64,000 nt of DNA from Dillenia suffruticosa (taxonomy: Eukaryota > Streptophyta > Magnoliopsida > Dilleniales > Dilleniaceae), in assembly GCA_033439265.1 (NCBI GenBank), contig JAVTVX010000016.1:16352701-16416700 (forward strand). The letters run 5' to 3'. Shown here in pieces: positions 33,776 through 46,114 of the stretch (within the stretch, counting starts at the first letter, position 1; the number at the start of each line of letters is the position of its first letter). The notes under the pieces are model-generated. The model saw nothing but the letters and a program-made list of their open reading frames with translations, had not been told where the DNA came from and did not search any database. A program made the translations under genes and the position numbers.

Positions 33776-34757
33776 CACAGCGCACCAGCGCACGGGCGAG
33801 CACCAGTCCGCGAGCCACTGTCGGCCCGCAGGCCCGCCAGCCTGCAGGCCCATTAGCCGCAGGCCCATCAGCAGCAAGCCCACGGGCCCACTAGGCCCGA
33901 CAGCCCGTCCAAGCCCACAGGTCCAGTACGGCCCGCGGCCCAGTTCAGCCCATCGGCCTGCCAGCCCGCTGGCCCGCAGACCAGCGAGCCCGCTAGCTGT
34001 AGCCCACGAGCCCAGTCCGGCCCGTGGCCCACGAGCCCGCGACGGCCCGTGACGGCCCACGAGCCCGTGACAGCCCACGAATCTCCACGCAGGTAAATGA
34101 CTTAGGGTCTTGTTTCGGATCTATGTGTTTAGATCTAACAAATGAACCTTGTTTTGATAGGAAACCCTACAGACTTTGGAGTGACCGAAGCGACTTTCGG
34201 ACGAGACTCGGCGCTTCGAGAAAACCCTAGGTGAGGAGATTTCGACTTTAATTGATAAATTGGATGAATCTATGATTGAATTTAAGATGAAAGATGTTGT
34301 ATATGTTTAGAGTGTAAGTGGAATGCGAATAGAATACAATTTATGAAATGATTATATATGAATTGAAGGTTAAGTATAGAATGTTACAGAAATTTGATGA
34401 TCTGATTTAGGTTGATCTTTTGGAGACTCGAGCGGTCAGATCCGATTTGGCTTGTCAGTAGGGAGTGACTTCCCTCCCGTAGAACTGTGAGTGGGACTTT
34501 GACATTCGCTATTGATTGAAAACCATATTTCAAAAATACTTTTAAATGACATGTTTCTGCAAATGTATGATTGTTAGACCTTTCCAATATTTGATGAAAT
34601 GTTTTGTGACCTTTGGAGTGTCTTAAATGTCGACTTTATTGATATGCATCCATGAGTTTTGATAAACGTATATTGTGCCACATTTTCGACATATTGATAT
34701 GTTTTAATGCTTCCACTGCATTGGCACATGGTTTTAAATGGATTTACTTACACATTT

Positions 34758-34930
34758 GGGCTGTATGCCCGGCCGACTTTATGATATTATGTTTTGAGCT
34801 GTATGCCCGGCCGACTTTATGATATTATGTTTTGGGCTGTATGCCCGGCCGACGTTATGATATTATGCATGGGGCTATATGCCCGGCCGACTGGTGATGG
34901 GATGCATGGGGCTACGTGCCCGGCCGATTT
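34758..34930 (+). repeat. Five 38-bp tandem units in the solo LTR
   Basis: The unit GGCTGTATGCCCGGCCGACT plus TTATGATATTATGTTTT repeats with a period of about 38 bases; later units diverge (GCTATATGCCCGGCCGA, GCTACGTGCCCGGCCGA). The other Tekay LTRs in the window lack this expansion. Confidence 0.8.
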
Positions 34931-36157
34931 GATATTGTGATCCGTAGCTACGAAGGACATCTGGTAGAGGCACCCCTTGTGTCCGGATACGCTTCGGCCG
35001 GAGGTATCCGCCAGATTGTCGTGTGTATGGGTGTCCCAGGTTGACCCTCATCGGAGAGGACGTTGAGTACGGCTCCGTCTAGCACCAGGCGGGGGCACCA
35101 TACACGGCCGACTAGTTATATGTACACTATATACTTTTCACAGGCTAGTTGGGGTAGTCTGTGGCCAACATTGGGGCAGAGAACCATTCTTTAATACTTG
35201 CATTTGGAAAAACCCCCAATGCGCCGTCCTTGGTCGAGGTAGACCATTGCCGGGAATATTTCATTGGCCGGTTCTTCATGACATTGATGTAAAATTTTGG
35301 GATGCATATCTTGCTTTCTGATGTGTGCGTATTATATATGATTTTGAAATAACATGATCAGTTTGCACACTGTGGATATTTTCTTATCTTATGCTTTGAC
35401 ACTCCAAATTCACCTCGATATTGATAGTATGATGTCAATCCCCTCACTTACTGAGTATCCTCCCATAGATACTCATCCCTCACTTTCTTTCCCACAGGAT
35501 TAGTGTTGGATCGAGGAGATACCACTGGGATTGGGTATGGATATTTTCCATCTCTTCCGCTATGATGATTGGTGATATTATTATGTATTGGAGGTTTTAG
35601 ATTGACTAATGTATTTATATAAATTTTCTAGGATGACTGTATAAATTATGGACTTTTATTCGTGAAACTTTCGTGTTGATTTATTCCATTGCATTGAGAC
35701 ATTTGTAAATATTTAAAAATAACTTGGGAATTTATTTTATATATGCGTAGAATTTAAGTCCGCTCGGTGTGGCGGCTGCTCATGCTCTAGTTGGGCATGA
35801 CAGTAGAGGTCTGTTGCTAGGACTGTTAGAAACTTTATAGCCTTGCGTTGTTCTGGATGTTGGCTGTGGATATTGTTGATTTTGGAGAGGCCGGGATGGC
35901 CAATTGTTTATTTGTACTGGATGAATGTCATATACAGGTGAAATTGTACATGGGAAACCTCCGATTTATGGGGAGGTTCTGCCCGATTTTCTGTAAAAAT
36001 CCAGCCGGCATCCAGGGACAACGGGCAGCTGTTCACGATCCCGGTTCGGGGCGTGACACCCTTGATACTAGAAAGCATATGTGGAAGCATGCCTGCAACT
36101 TGGAGATTTGGAGTTGATAGAATGGAAACGATAGAGGACTTGATAGAGTCAATCAGT

Positions 36158-36614
36158 CATAGACAGGACATGACCATTATTAATCCCCCATCCCCACCAC
36201 TTTCTGCGTGGACTCCTCTTTAATTTGGAATCCCGGTCCACACGGTTGATGTGGCAACATAACTAACCCACCACATAAGCTTTGCGCACGGCAACTTCCC
36301 GCGTCGAGTAAAAGAAAACTCGACTTATACTTTTGAAGTTAGCTAAAATAGGGTTCCATCAATAGTCTTGTCAAAGTTCAAGAGGGCTGAAACTGTATAC
36401 CTCAAACTGAGTTAGAAAACTTAGTTGAGTTGTTTTGACAAAATATCTATATGATTTTCATTCACAAAACCCTTACAAGGGCAAAACAAAGTCTAGCTGT
36501 TTACTTCTTGACTTGAGAAGTCAGTCCTTGTCTCCATGATGATCAATATTTAAAATCATCATCCATGAATAACGTGGAAGGTAGTGCCACTCAGCCTTCT
36601 TGATACATTCAGAG
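36158..36614 (+). promoter_or_regulatory. Upstream region of the receptor kinase gene
   Basis: 36158-36415 is matched by a second copy split between 44917-45042 and 61477-61665, with shared stretches such as GGAATCCCGGTCCACACGGT and CTTGTCAAAGTTCAAGAGG, so it behaves as a duplicated promoter/5' leader. TTGAC-type words (candidate WRKY W-boxes) occur at about 36434 and 36508 and reversed near 36149 and 36369, but such short words are expected by chance. I cannot place a TATA box or transcription start with confidence. Confidence 0.5.
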
Positions 36615-39600
36615 ATGAGCTGCTTTAATGTGCTCTGCGTAGCTAATAATAAGATGCAAACATTTTTACTCCTGTTATGCTTCCTCAACACCTCAGTAAT
36701 TCTCCACAAAACTAAGACAAAGCCATTAGCCGTGGCCATGCAGCACACAAACAACACTGATCGCGACGCATTGCTGGCCTTTAAAAAGGGCATCGTTTAT
36801 GATCCTCTAGGGGTGATGAGCTCTTGGAATAATTCTATGCACTTCTGCTACTGGGAGGGTGTGACATGCTCTCGCCGACATGTAAGGGTCACTATTTTGA
36901 ATTTGACTTCAAGTGCTTTGGGTGGTTTGTTGCCTCCTTATGTAGGTAACTTAAGCTTCCTTAAGGTACTCGACCTAGACCACAATAGTTTCCACGGCCA
37001 AATCCCTCCTGAACTTGGTCATTTGCGCAGGCTGAACTATTTGGTTCTACGTTACAATTCCTTTGAAGGGAATATCCCTGGTATTCTATCTCATTGCACC
37101 AACCTAATAGTGCTAGGAATGTCATATAACAAGTTAATAGGCGAAATTCCAAAGGAGCTTGGCCAGTTACAAAAACTCACTTACCTCAATTTCTTTGCAA
37201 ACAATTTAACAGGAGGCATAAGTCCCTTTCTAGGAAACCTCACATCACTCGAATACTTATATCTGGCAAAAAACAAGTTGGGAGGGACAATTCCAGAGGC
37301 TTTGGGTCATCTACGAAATTTAAAAACTCTTGTACTAGGTTCCAATGAGCTTCATGGTATGATCCCTACATCCATATATAACTTATCTTCTATTACTCAA
37401 TTTGCCATTGGCCAAAGTCATTTTCACGGCACACTTCCCTCCAACATTGGCCTCACACTTCCTTATCTTGAATGGTTTCAAATCCAACATAACCACTTCA
37501 GTGGTCCTATTCCAATCTCATTATCCAATGCAACACATCTTGAGCATCTTGAATTGGGACATTGCGATTTTACCGGAGAAATTCTGGTTGATTTTGGACG
37601 CTTACAAAGTTTGAGTGTTGTTGTTATTGGCTTTAATGGCTTAGGAGGACAGCCTGGTGGCATGAACTTCATCAAATCTCTTTCAAATTGTACTAAGTTG
37701 GAAGTATTAGAGGTACAAGTTAGCCGACTAACTGGGATGTTGCCAAAAGAAATCGGCAATCTCTCCTCCACATTGACTTATTTAAACCTTGAAGAAAATG
37801 AAATATCCGGATTTATCCCTCCAGAGATAGGTAACCTTGTTAACCTTGGCGTGTTGTCTTTGCAAATGAATCATATGGTTGGGCCGATACCCAAAGAGAT
37901 TGGTAAGCTTCAGAGTTTACAATTTTTGTTTCTCAAGTCGAACAAACTTTCTGGGAAGATTCCAGCTTCTATAGGAAACTTGTCATCACTTAACAAACTC
38001 TATTTATCCAACAACGCATTACATGGAAACATACCACCACAGTTGGGCAACTGTGGAGATTTGATCCTAATGGATCTTTCCTTGAATAATCTTATTGGGT
38101 TCATACCAAAACAAATATTTAGCATTTCGGCACTATCAATTGCTTTAGATTTGTCCGGAAACCAACTTGTTGGCACCCTACCCTTTGAGATTGGTAATCT
38201 GGTTCACTTGGCTGTGTTGGATTTATCGAAGAATCATTTATCCGGTGATCTTCCGAGCACCCTGCATAGTTGCATGAGCCTTGTAGATTTATACTTATCA
38301 GAAAACTTATTCAATGGATCTATTCCTGAGCCATTAAGTTCTTTGAGAGGCCTACAGAACCTTGACCTTTCTCGTAATAATCTATCTGGTCACATTCCAA
38401 AATTTCTGGAATCATTTCAACTAAACAGCTTAAATTTATCTTTCAATAACTTTGAAGGCGAGGTTCCAATGAAGGGTGTTTTCCTAAACACAAGTACAGT
38501 ATCTTTGGTAGGAAATTATAGGCTCTGTGGTGGAATAAGCGAACTACATCTGCCTAATTGCAACACTACCAATGGCTCAAAGAAAAGAAAGGTACTGCAT
38601 GGTCACATGGTGCCAATATTAGTTGGAGGTGTGATATTCATTGCATTTGTGGTGTCATCTTTCCTGCTTTGTCTATATAGAATACGAGCAATGCTAAAAA
38701 AGCAACCATCGTCTATGGCACCTTTGGGCGAAAGTCTTTTGCAAGTGTCATATGGAAGGCTCCTGAAGGCAACAAATGGCTTCTCCTTGGGAAATATGGT
38801 TGGCAGGGGAAGTTTTGGCACTGTATACAGAGGAATACTCAGGGAATCTAGTACTCCTGTTGCAATCAAAGTCTTCAACCTTCAATGCCATGGAGCTTTC
38901 AAGAGTTTCCTAGCTGAGTGCGAAGCCATGAGAAATAATAGGCATCCAAATCTCGTAAAGATCATAACTGCGTGCTCAAGCATTGATTTGCTGGGGAATG
39001 ATTTCAAGGCTCTGGTTTATGAGTTTGTGACTAATGGAAGTTTAGAGAATTGGCTGCATCCTTCACAAACAGATAGCAGTCATATTGAGGTTCGGCATCT
39101 AAACATTCTGCAAAGAGTCAATGTAGCAATTGATATTGCTTGTGCGCTCATTTATCTTCATCACCAAAGTGAGAGTCCAATTGTCCATTGTGATCTAAAG
39201 CCAAGCAACATTCTTTTGGATGATGACATGACTGCACGTGTTGCGGATTTTGGTTTGGCAAGGTTTCTACTTCCAAAAGGAAATGATGACCAAAGTAGCT
39301 CAATTGGATTAAGGGGGACAATTGGTTATGCTCCTCCAGGTGAGTGCACTTCTACATCCTAAAGTTCGGATTTTTAAGGTTTGCTTTCTTTTGAATCATT
39401 CTGAGAAATTAAAGGGTAATCTACATGCTGTCCAGGAAAGTGGTAATCACATAGATAGATATTCAAATGAAATCATTTCATTCATCGAACCATTGCACTA
39501 TACAATTAGTATCATGCACCACAACATGTACGGGTACACCAAAATCATTGCTCTGTTATCACTTATTTTGGTTTAGAGAAGTGCTTTTTTCTTTCTTTGG

Positions 39601-39999
39601 ATATAATATATTTCTAGTAATATGTGAAATGATCGAACAGAGTACGGTCTAGGAAGTGAGATCACGACAGTGGGGGACATTTACAGCTATGGGATCTTAT
39701 TGTTGGAGATGATCACAGCCAAACGACCCACAGACACCATGTTTTTTGATGGACTTAATCTTCACAAATTCGCTATGATGGCATTGCCAAACCGGATCAT
39801 AGATGTTGTGGATCCTATCCTGGTGCATAGCACTGGCAATAGCTGCAAAATGGAGTGCGTGGCCTCCTTAATCAAGATTGGAATCGGTTGCTCTATGGAT
39901 TCCCCTCTGGAAAGAATGACCATCAGCAATGTTCTGAAAGAGTTGCATTTTGTCCGGGACATGCTTCTACAAGATACAAGGTTCACACATCTACAATAA
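36615..39999 (+). CDS. LRR receptor-like kinase, subfamily XII (EFR/FLS2/Xa21-like), non-RD; join 36615-39339, 39641-39999
   Basis: Plasma-membrane receptor kinase of the class that senses microbial ligands. The spliced frame has 1027 codons, usual for the family. An N-terminal signal sequence (hydrophobic core about residues 17-30) precedes the LRRNT cap (DRDALLAFKKG to WEGVTCSRR), about 21 leucine-rich repeats of the N-x-L-x-G-x-I-P plant type, one membrane helix (about 665-688) and a kinase domain: VGRGSFGTVYRG loop (729-740), VAIK with Lys752, HCDLKPSN with catalytic Asp860, ADFGLAR with Asp878. Cys859 in place of Arg marks it as non-RD, typical of immune receptors. The first ATG of the frame is at 36615; a second at 36654 would start directly at the signal peptide. 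A homologous ligand is unknown. No internal stop, frameshift or missing catalytic residue is seen, so it is probably functional. Confidence 0.93.
39340..39640 (+). other. Intron of the receptor kinase gene
   Basis: Donor CCAG/GTGAGT at 39339/39340 and acceptor GAACAG/AGTACG at 39640/39641 remove 301 AT-rich bases. Joining restores the kinase segment GTIGYAPPEYGLGSEITTVG, which is the expected sequence, and the splice falls within the Glu codon of PPEYG, the position conserved in LRR-XII genes. Confidence 0.95.
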
Positions 40000-42900
40000 G
40001 GTAAAAAAGAATGATAAATCTCTCTACTTTTCTTTTCAGATTCAAGTAACCATTTTTAGTTGCTTGCAGTTTGTCGCCTACTTGCCTATTAGGTTCCCCT
40101 TTTGGAGGAGTTCATGTGGTTGGATCACTGCTTCCCGTTGAGAACATTAGTACGGCTGCGGGTGTTCTTTATGTTGGCTCTAGGTTTTTTTAGACTGGTG
40201 TATTGTGGTTTCTTCAAAACCAAAGGTTGGCGTCCCCTGTTTCCGACATATAATTATGTATTGGTTGCTTTGCCCTGTTTTTTAGCATATTTTTCTTTGC
40301 TTCTTGCACATGTATTAATTACCTTTAAAATAACAGAAGAGCAGAGCAAGCCCTATCACAACTTAAAATGCGTATTCTGAATTTTATATATACACATATG
40401 CATACATATGTAGATGTATGCACATGTGTTAATGGTGATTAGGTGGGAACTCTCCCTTGCCAAGAAATTTACCTAACCTTGGTATTAGCAGAATTTTTGA
40501 ATTTAACTATTATTAAATTTTTAAATCCAAATCAATTGGTGGTTCTGGAAACCCTTGGTTTGGTGCTGGGCATACATCATAGTGACGGTCAAGATAAAAT
40601 AACTAGGTGAGCTGGGAACCACAGACCCATAACCGGAAAGATTTAAACCATGGCAAATCCACTCGTCTACATGTCCATTATCAATTTTACTTGCGTTATT
40701 AAATTTGTATCAAAGTATGATTTCAATCGCTATGACATATGAAGCATGAACATAAAGAGGGGAAAGCAAACAAGACAGCAAAATGTAAAAAAAGAAAGAA
40801 AAAAAAAAGCGCCACATTATACTACATGTTTTTTAACAATACTACGGAAAGGGAAAACTAATTTCTAAAAATTCATACTTTTCATATCATCCTTTTGCAC
40901 TTCATTAGAAGGAGAGGTAACTTATGAAATCCCAGTGGGACTGTCTGTCCCAGTATAGCAAAGACGTCAACACTCTATGGATAAACATCACTTGATGGAG
41001 CGAAGATTGATGGATAAGTTGTTGGCATTCCTAGATGACATGGAATCCAAGATTAGAGAGAGCCATCTAGTGCTTCAAGAAGCTGACTAGAATTGATCTC
41101 CAAAACAGCTGGGAAGAGTTTGGTATAGATCAGGTGATTAAGGCCCACACAGACATCACTTAGATCTGCGGTAAAAGCATCTGCCCATCCCGAGTGTAAC
41201 TAGAAGCAACTCTGATGACACCATATGGGGGAAAAAACGATATGCTCAAAGACGCACAACTACATCAAGTTTTCTAGATTCCCAAAGCATATACAAAACG
41301 CAGACAAACCACGGAAGGCCGATATGAATAGCATGAGATCGACAGTTATGCTCCATCCACTCATTCACTGTGAGTTCCTTAACATCAACTGAGAAATAGA
41401 GAAAGGACAAATACAAAACTCAAGTTCAAATCTAATGCTCTTTTGAACAATCCCGAAAAAGATGAACATGAGTTTACAAATAAGAAATTATAATATATTG
41501 CCCTATACGAGCCGGCGGTTTGTACATTTAGAGGAACTAGTTTTTTTGATATATTGCCCAATATTCATTTTTTTTTTTTTTTGGATATTTTCCTACAATT
41601 AGGCTATTTGTACCTTTTTTGTACACAAAGACATGAGGTACTAATTTAGTATTTTTATTTGATACTGTGGTTGAACACTCAAATTAAAGCCAAAACTTTT
41701 TTTTGGCCAACTAAAGAATTTTATGTTAATAACATTTTCTTTTTTTAACAATTTCAAATTATATTATCTAGTTTTACGAATATATACATTGCCTACAAAG
41801 GAACATTCCTACAAAGGAAGTTTTAATGGTTTCATTGCCTCACATAATCTTTGGCTACTTGTGGCCTGGCTCAAATGAAGAGATCACTATGCAACACATG
41901 AGCAACTAGTTGCCACTGATAAAAGATATTAGTTGCTTCTTCTTCCAATGATTTTGAGACTCAACACTGAAACTTTTCAAGAACAGAAACAAGTTTAATT
42001 TTCCATGGAAGAATGACTCCAAAGCTTGCTCCACCACCTCCCTCCTCTAACAGCCCAAAAAAGATCTTCCCTCATTGTTTCTCTTGTCAAGAATTTTTCC
42101 TTAAATGACATTGCAGCTCTGGTACTGAAATTTCCTTTCCAATCTTTTTTTATTCAAAATTTTATCCACTTTGTGCTCATAATTCATAGGCAAGTTGCTA
42201 GGAATTTTCTCAACAATTACTAATCCTATTGTAATTTGACCATTGGCTTTCATCTCATTAGCAGCATCCATCAACCAAGAAAAGTATATAAATCAATTGG
42301 TTTAGTTTTTTCTATGTCTCTGTTCAAACCATCTCTTTAATGTCATCACGATTGTTTTCTTCACTTCTTTAAAGGGTCAGTAGATTTTATCCAAAATATC
42401 CCGTCTTTTTAGGAGTATCAACACCTTTTTTCCTAGATAATCATGGGCTTGATGGATCTGTGACGGGACCTAAGATGAGAGGGATTATCCTTTTCATAGA
42501 ATGGAAAAGAGAGAAGAAAGGGAAGGAAGTTGTTAATATTTTCACAGGTAGTATAAAAGAAAAAAAAATTGAATATGATTATAATACCATACTAAAAATT
42601 GGAAGTAATAATAATAATTTGAAATCTTGATACCCCATAGGCGCAATAAACTATTATAATATGTTGTGTCTAATTGATTTGAATTTGATATATAATATTT
42701 TTTAAATATTTTCAAAACAATGATATTTCCCTAGAAGAGAGAATGAACATTTTGACAGATTAATTTTTGTAAAGATAAAAAAGAAAAAGCGAGTTTTTAA
42801 TTTTTTTTTAGACAATAAAGAGTAGAGTAGTTACCTAGAGAGGGAAGAAATAATTCTCTTATAGAAAGAGAGTGATCATGTGAATTTTAAAGAGAAATAA

Positions 42901-43732
42901 TCATTGTATCAACATTTTTGTGATCATCTTGAGAAGAAATATATATTTTTTCTTAATCTAACTACCTAATGAATTATTGAGATGAGCCTTAATTATTTTT
43001 CTTGCAATAAATTTACTAAAAGTTTCAAAAATTAAATTTGAAATTCTTAAATAAAATTGCAATCAGCTTTTCTAGTTGACGAAGATTTACTCAACATTCC
43101 ATGTGTTTTAAGTTTCTCAATAAATTAAACATTAGTCTGCATGTGTGATTTCCACTATCAGCCTCCGTAGTCTTTTATCACCTTTGTCATTGCATGGGAA
43201 GAGTAAAAGGAAGCAACTATGATACGTAGGTGTCTTCTTTTTTTCTTTTTTCTTATGTTTTGTTTTCACTTTAGGCATCTTATTTAAGTTTAAAAAATAT
43301 ATATATAACGACTGAAGAAGAATATCAAAGTTAGAAAGAAAAAGGAAAAATCTATAGTTTGTTCTATCTAGGATTTGGATATTCTCCTTCTTAAAGAATT
43401 CTAACTATTAATAAAGAGAATATTTGCTTATTGTAATGACCTGCCTAGTAGGCTTAAAATTAAAGGTGGATTAGGTAATGTCAAACTATAAAAATCTTTT
43501 TATTTTAAAGAGAATATGCCCACTAAAAGGAGCATTACTTAAAAAGCCTATTTACAAAACAAGCTTGTTAGGAAAAAAGACTTTATTTCATCGCATCATT
43601 ATTGTATAATAGAAGCTCTTAGTAAAGAACAAGAAAAATAATTGAGTCAATTACAGTTAATATGAATTAAGATGACAACAAACATTACTCATGCTCTAGG
43701 GTTTCAGATTTGGTTTAGAACATCATGTAGAT

Positions 43733-43765
<33 letters not shown>

Positions 43766-44916
43766 ATATCACGGATGAAGCACCCGTAAGATTTCATAAC
43801 AATAATTGGAATTTTAGCACTTGCAAAATTGTGCTTGGATTCCAAGCCGAAGGCATTTTCTGTGTTGAATGAACTCACATACACTATCTTTGCATTATTA
43901 GCAACCCCATTATTTCATCTTGAATTTCATGTTTTCTAGTTGAAATTCGCATCACCGTGACACCTCTGTTTCAAACTTTCATATTGGAGCTTGTTTCTAA
44001 TATATTCTTATCCCTTGAGTTTGATTATAACTTTAAAAGTGTTTTCAGGCTCCAAGTTGTCTCAATCTCTGTTTTTTCTTTTGGTTTCCATTCTTCCACC
44101 ATTTTTTTTTTAAATGATAAAGCGTCTAATGATTTAAAAACACTTCCATGCCCTTTTCATCATTGTTCTAAATTCGAGTAGCTCGCTATCATGGGAAGAT
44201 CCTTATTCAGTCAACTTTTTTCAAAACCATAGCACCACAACCCATTTTGAAAGTTTTTATCATTGTTATCCTTCGTGAGATTATTTCTCAAATCTCATCT
44301 CTTTTTGAAATTATTTCATGAAAACTATGATTCTTTTTAAAATATTTTAATACTTCTTATCTTTGAAAATATTTTTAAAGAACCTTTGCGAAAACTTAGG
44401 ACCTTTTGTAAACATTTTGAACTTGCAATTCAAAGATTTTGAGCGTTGCAAATTTGATGACGTGGGGAGTTCAACAGTTTTACTACTAAACAATATATTT
44501 TTTCAAAACTTTAAGTTTTAATTTTTTTTTTTTTTTATTTATGACTTTTATATGCAGGTATATTTGCTAACTATTGGACAAATTGCAGTTTTTAATCATA
44601 TAAGTCGAAGTTTATTTTTCTTTTCTCTAATCACTGCACCTTGGTTGGAGGATCTGTATTTTCACCATACGAGATAATTTGGTTAATCTCAGGGTTAACC
44701 AAATTGCATTATGCTCTAAACTTTATATCCATGGAATTTTATTCACTACTTTTCCAGTAATAGAGTCTATTCTATTTATATTAGGTTATATCTCTGCTAT
44801 ATTTGGAATGAAATAGAATTCCATTCATATTTATTTTAGGTTATCTCTATAATATTTGGAATAGTATATTATGTATAATGACTTAATTTTTTTATCAAAG
44901 ATAAAGTAGTCGGTCA
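40000..44916. other. Intergenic region 3' of the receptor kinase, no gene recognised
   Basis: The first few hundred bases should hold the 3' UTR. The rest is AT-rich, with homopolymers at 41567-41583 (T), 43736-43763 (A) and 44522-44537 (T). A short coiled-coil-like reading (LMERRLMDKLLAFLDDMESK, about 40994-41053) is followed at once by stops. Near 44770-44868 two diverged copies of a segment with TTAGGTTATATCTCTGCTAT lie about 52 bases apart. I recognise no transposon ends, RNA gene or protein domain. Confidence 0.5.
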
Positions 44917-45042
44917 TGACGGGACATGACTGACACACCACAGCTTTCTGCGTGGACTCAAAACTCTCTTTACTTTGGAATCCCGGTCCACACGGTTGAT
45001 GTGGCTACATACCTAACCCACCACGTGAGCTTTGCGCACGGT
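44917..45042 (+). promoter_or_regulatory. Second copy of the receptor-kinase upstream region, part 1
   Basis: It matches 36158-36292, including TTTCTGCGTGGACTC, TTTGGAATCCCGGTCCACAC and CCACGTGAGCTTTGCGCACGG. It is interrupted by the copia element at 45043 and resumes at 61477. The palindrome CACGTG (45023-45028), a G-box-type word, is present here but reads CACATA in the first copy. Confidence 0.8.
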
Positions 45043-45657
45043 TGTTGGGAAAATTATTTAATAAAAAATCATATCAAAATCGTATTAAATTATTAGAATT
45101 AAAAATTTAATAAACTAAAATTAAAACTTAGAACGAATCGAATTAATACCTGATTCCATAGTCAAAAATTGAATAGGATGAAATCTTGATTCGACTTTCG
45201 TCTGGGTAGAATCCTGCCACGACTTTTCAGGTCAAATGTATTATCACAAAATCTCTATATATGATGAGAGTATTAGGAAGAAGAGTAATGCACTGATCCG
45301 GAAACCATAACCCTTATTTATAGTTATAGGAGGTGACTTTACTTCCAAATTCATAATAGAATTTGTTTATTTAACTTATTCCAGTTATCTTACCAAATTC
45401 TCATAAATTTAGACAATTTTCCAGCCATTTTTAAGTCACCCTTCGACATTCCCCATTTAACCCATCATAAATAGCAAATATTTATTGATATCTACACATT
45501 TATTTATTTCCATATCTTTTGAGATATTTAAACCCAAATTACCGAATTTTTCAAATTTACCGGATCACTTTCATATGGACTTACCTTATGGGTTTGACAG
45601 TATGCGATATATAATTATTTTAACATATAAACCCAATGTTGGATTAATGATCCAACA
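45043..45657 (-). repeat. 3' LTR of the copia element, with adjoining polypurine tract
   Basis: It aligns with 60898-61476 throughout, for example the shared AAAATTATTTAATA opening and TCGTCTGGGTAGAATCC. The polypurine tract, read on the minus strand CTCAAGTGGGAGAT, occupies 45658-45671. Confidence 0.9.
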
Positions 45658-46114
45658 ATCTCCCACTTGAGTTATATGTTAAACTTTATAATTATGTAAT
45701 TGCGAAACAACCGAATGAGCTTAACTTCTCTGTCAGTACTGAAATGTATTTACAATTAATCTCGTCCATCAATCATATCAATTTAGGATCAAGACGACTT
45801 TTGTTACATTTTCGTAACTCAACCTTCAATGGTCACGTAAATTGATATAACCGAATGACATAGATCATGATATGGATGCATAGAATGGAAATGTCATGCA
45901 ATGTGATCTTTAACATGCCTATTTCCAACTATTCCTCTTTAGTAAAATCATACCAAATCAAAGTAAATAAAAATTGAATCTTTATTTCTACAGAACTTAA
46001 CTGCAATAACTCAATACTTACATCAATAGAGCATTCGTACTTTATAAACTTCCACTAAAACTGTATACACTTAAGTGGCATTACGCCCATACAAGCAACG
46101 TGCTCAAGGAATAC
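45658..46114 (-). pseudogene. C-terminal end of copia RNase H and 3' untranslated region
   Basis: On the minus strand from 46110 the frame reads LEHVACMGVMPL and stops at 46055-46057, the usual end of copia pol. It is the continuation of the RNase H frame cut at 55270 by the Tekay insertion. The rest is AT-rich 3' region ending in the polypurine tract. Confidence 0.8.

Larger units (their letters stand above)
32871..36058 (+). mobile_element. Tekay-type solo LTR
   Basis: It starts TGTAACACCAAGC and ends TTCGGGGCGTGACA, 3188 bp, with identical 5-bp flanks CCCTT at 32866-32870 and 36059-36063 and no internal region. It carries 38 A residues (32887-32924), a (CT)n tract (33002-33030), a very GC-rich part (33050-34085) with tandem units, and five 38-bp units at 34758-34930. 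Read in plus orientation the last 300 bases (35750-36058) match 25170-25475. Long open frames in the GC-rich part on both strands are not genes. Confidence 0.92.

Noticed and set aside
33394-34078. Long overlapping open frames encoding Ala/Arg-rich repeats on both strands
   Set aside because: They lie in the GC-rich tandem repeats of a solo LTR with defined ends and target copies; frames are open on both strands because stop codons are rare in this composition, and no domain is visible.
36521-36793. Antisense open frame over the receptor kinase start
   Set aside because: Shadow of the sense coding frame, without domain or independent support.
40001-40069. Second intron of the receptor kinase in the 3' UTR
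   Set aside because: AAG/GTAAAA follows the stop and CAG occurs at 40037-40039 and 40067-40069, but the resulting 39- or 69-base intervals are shorter than or at the limit of plant introns, and no frame supports it.
40975-41090. Possible coding remnant with a coiled-coil-like peptide
   Set aside because: Stops flank it closely and I recognise no family; insufficient to call a gene or pseudogene.
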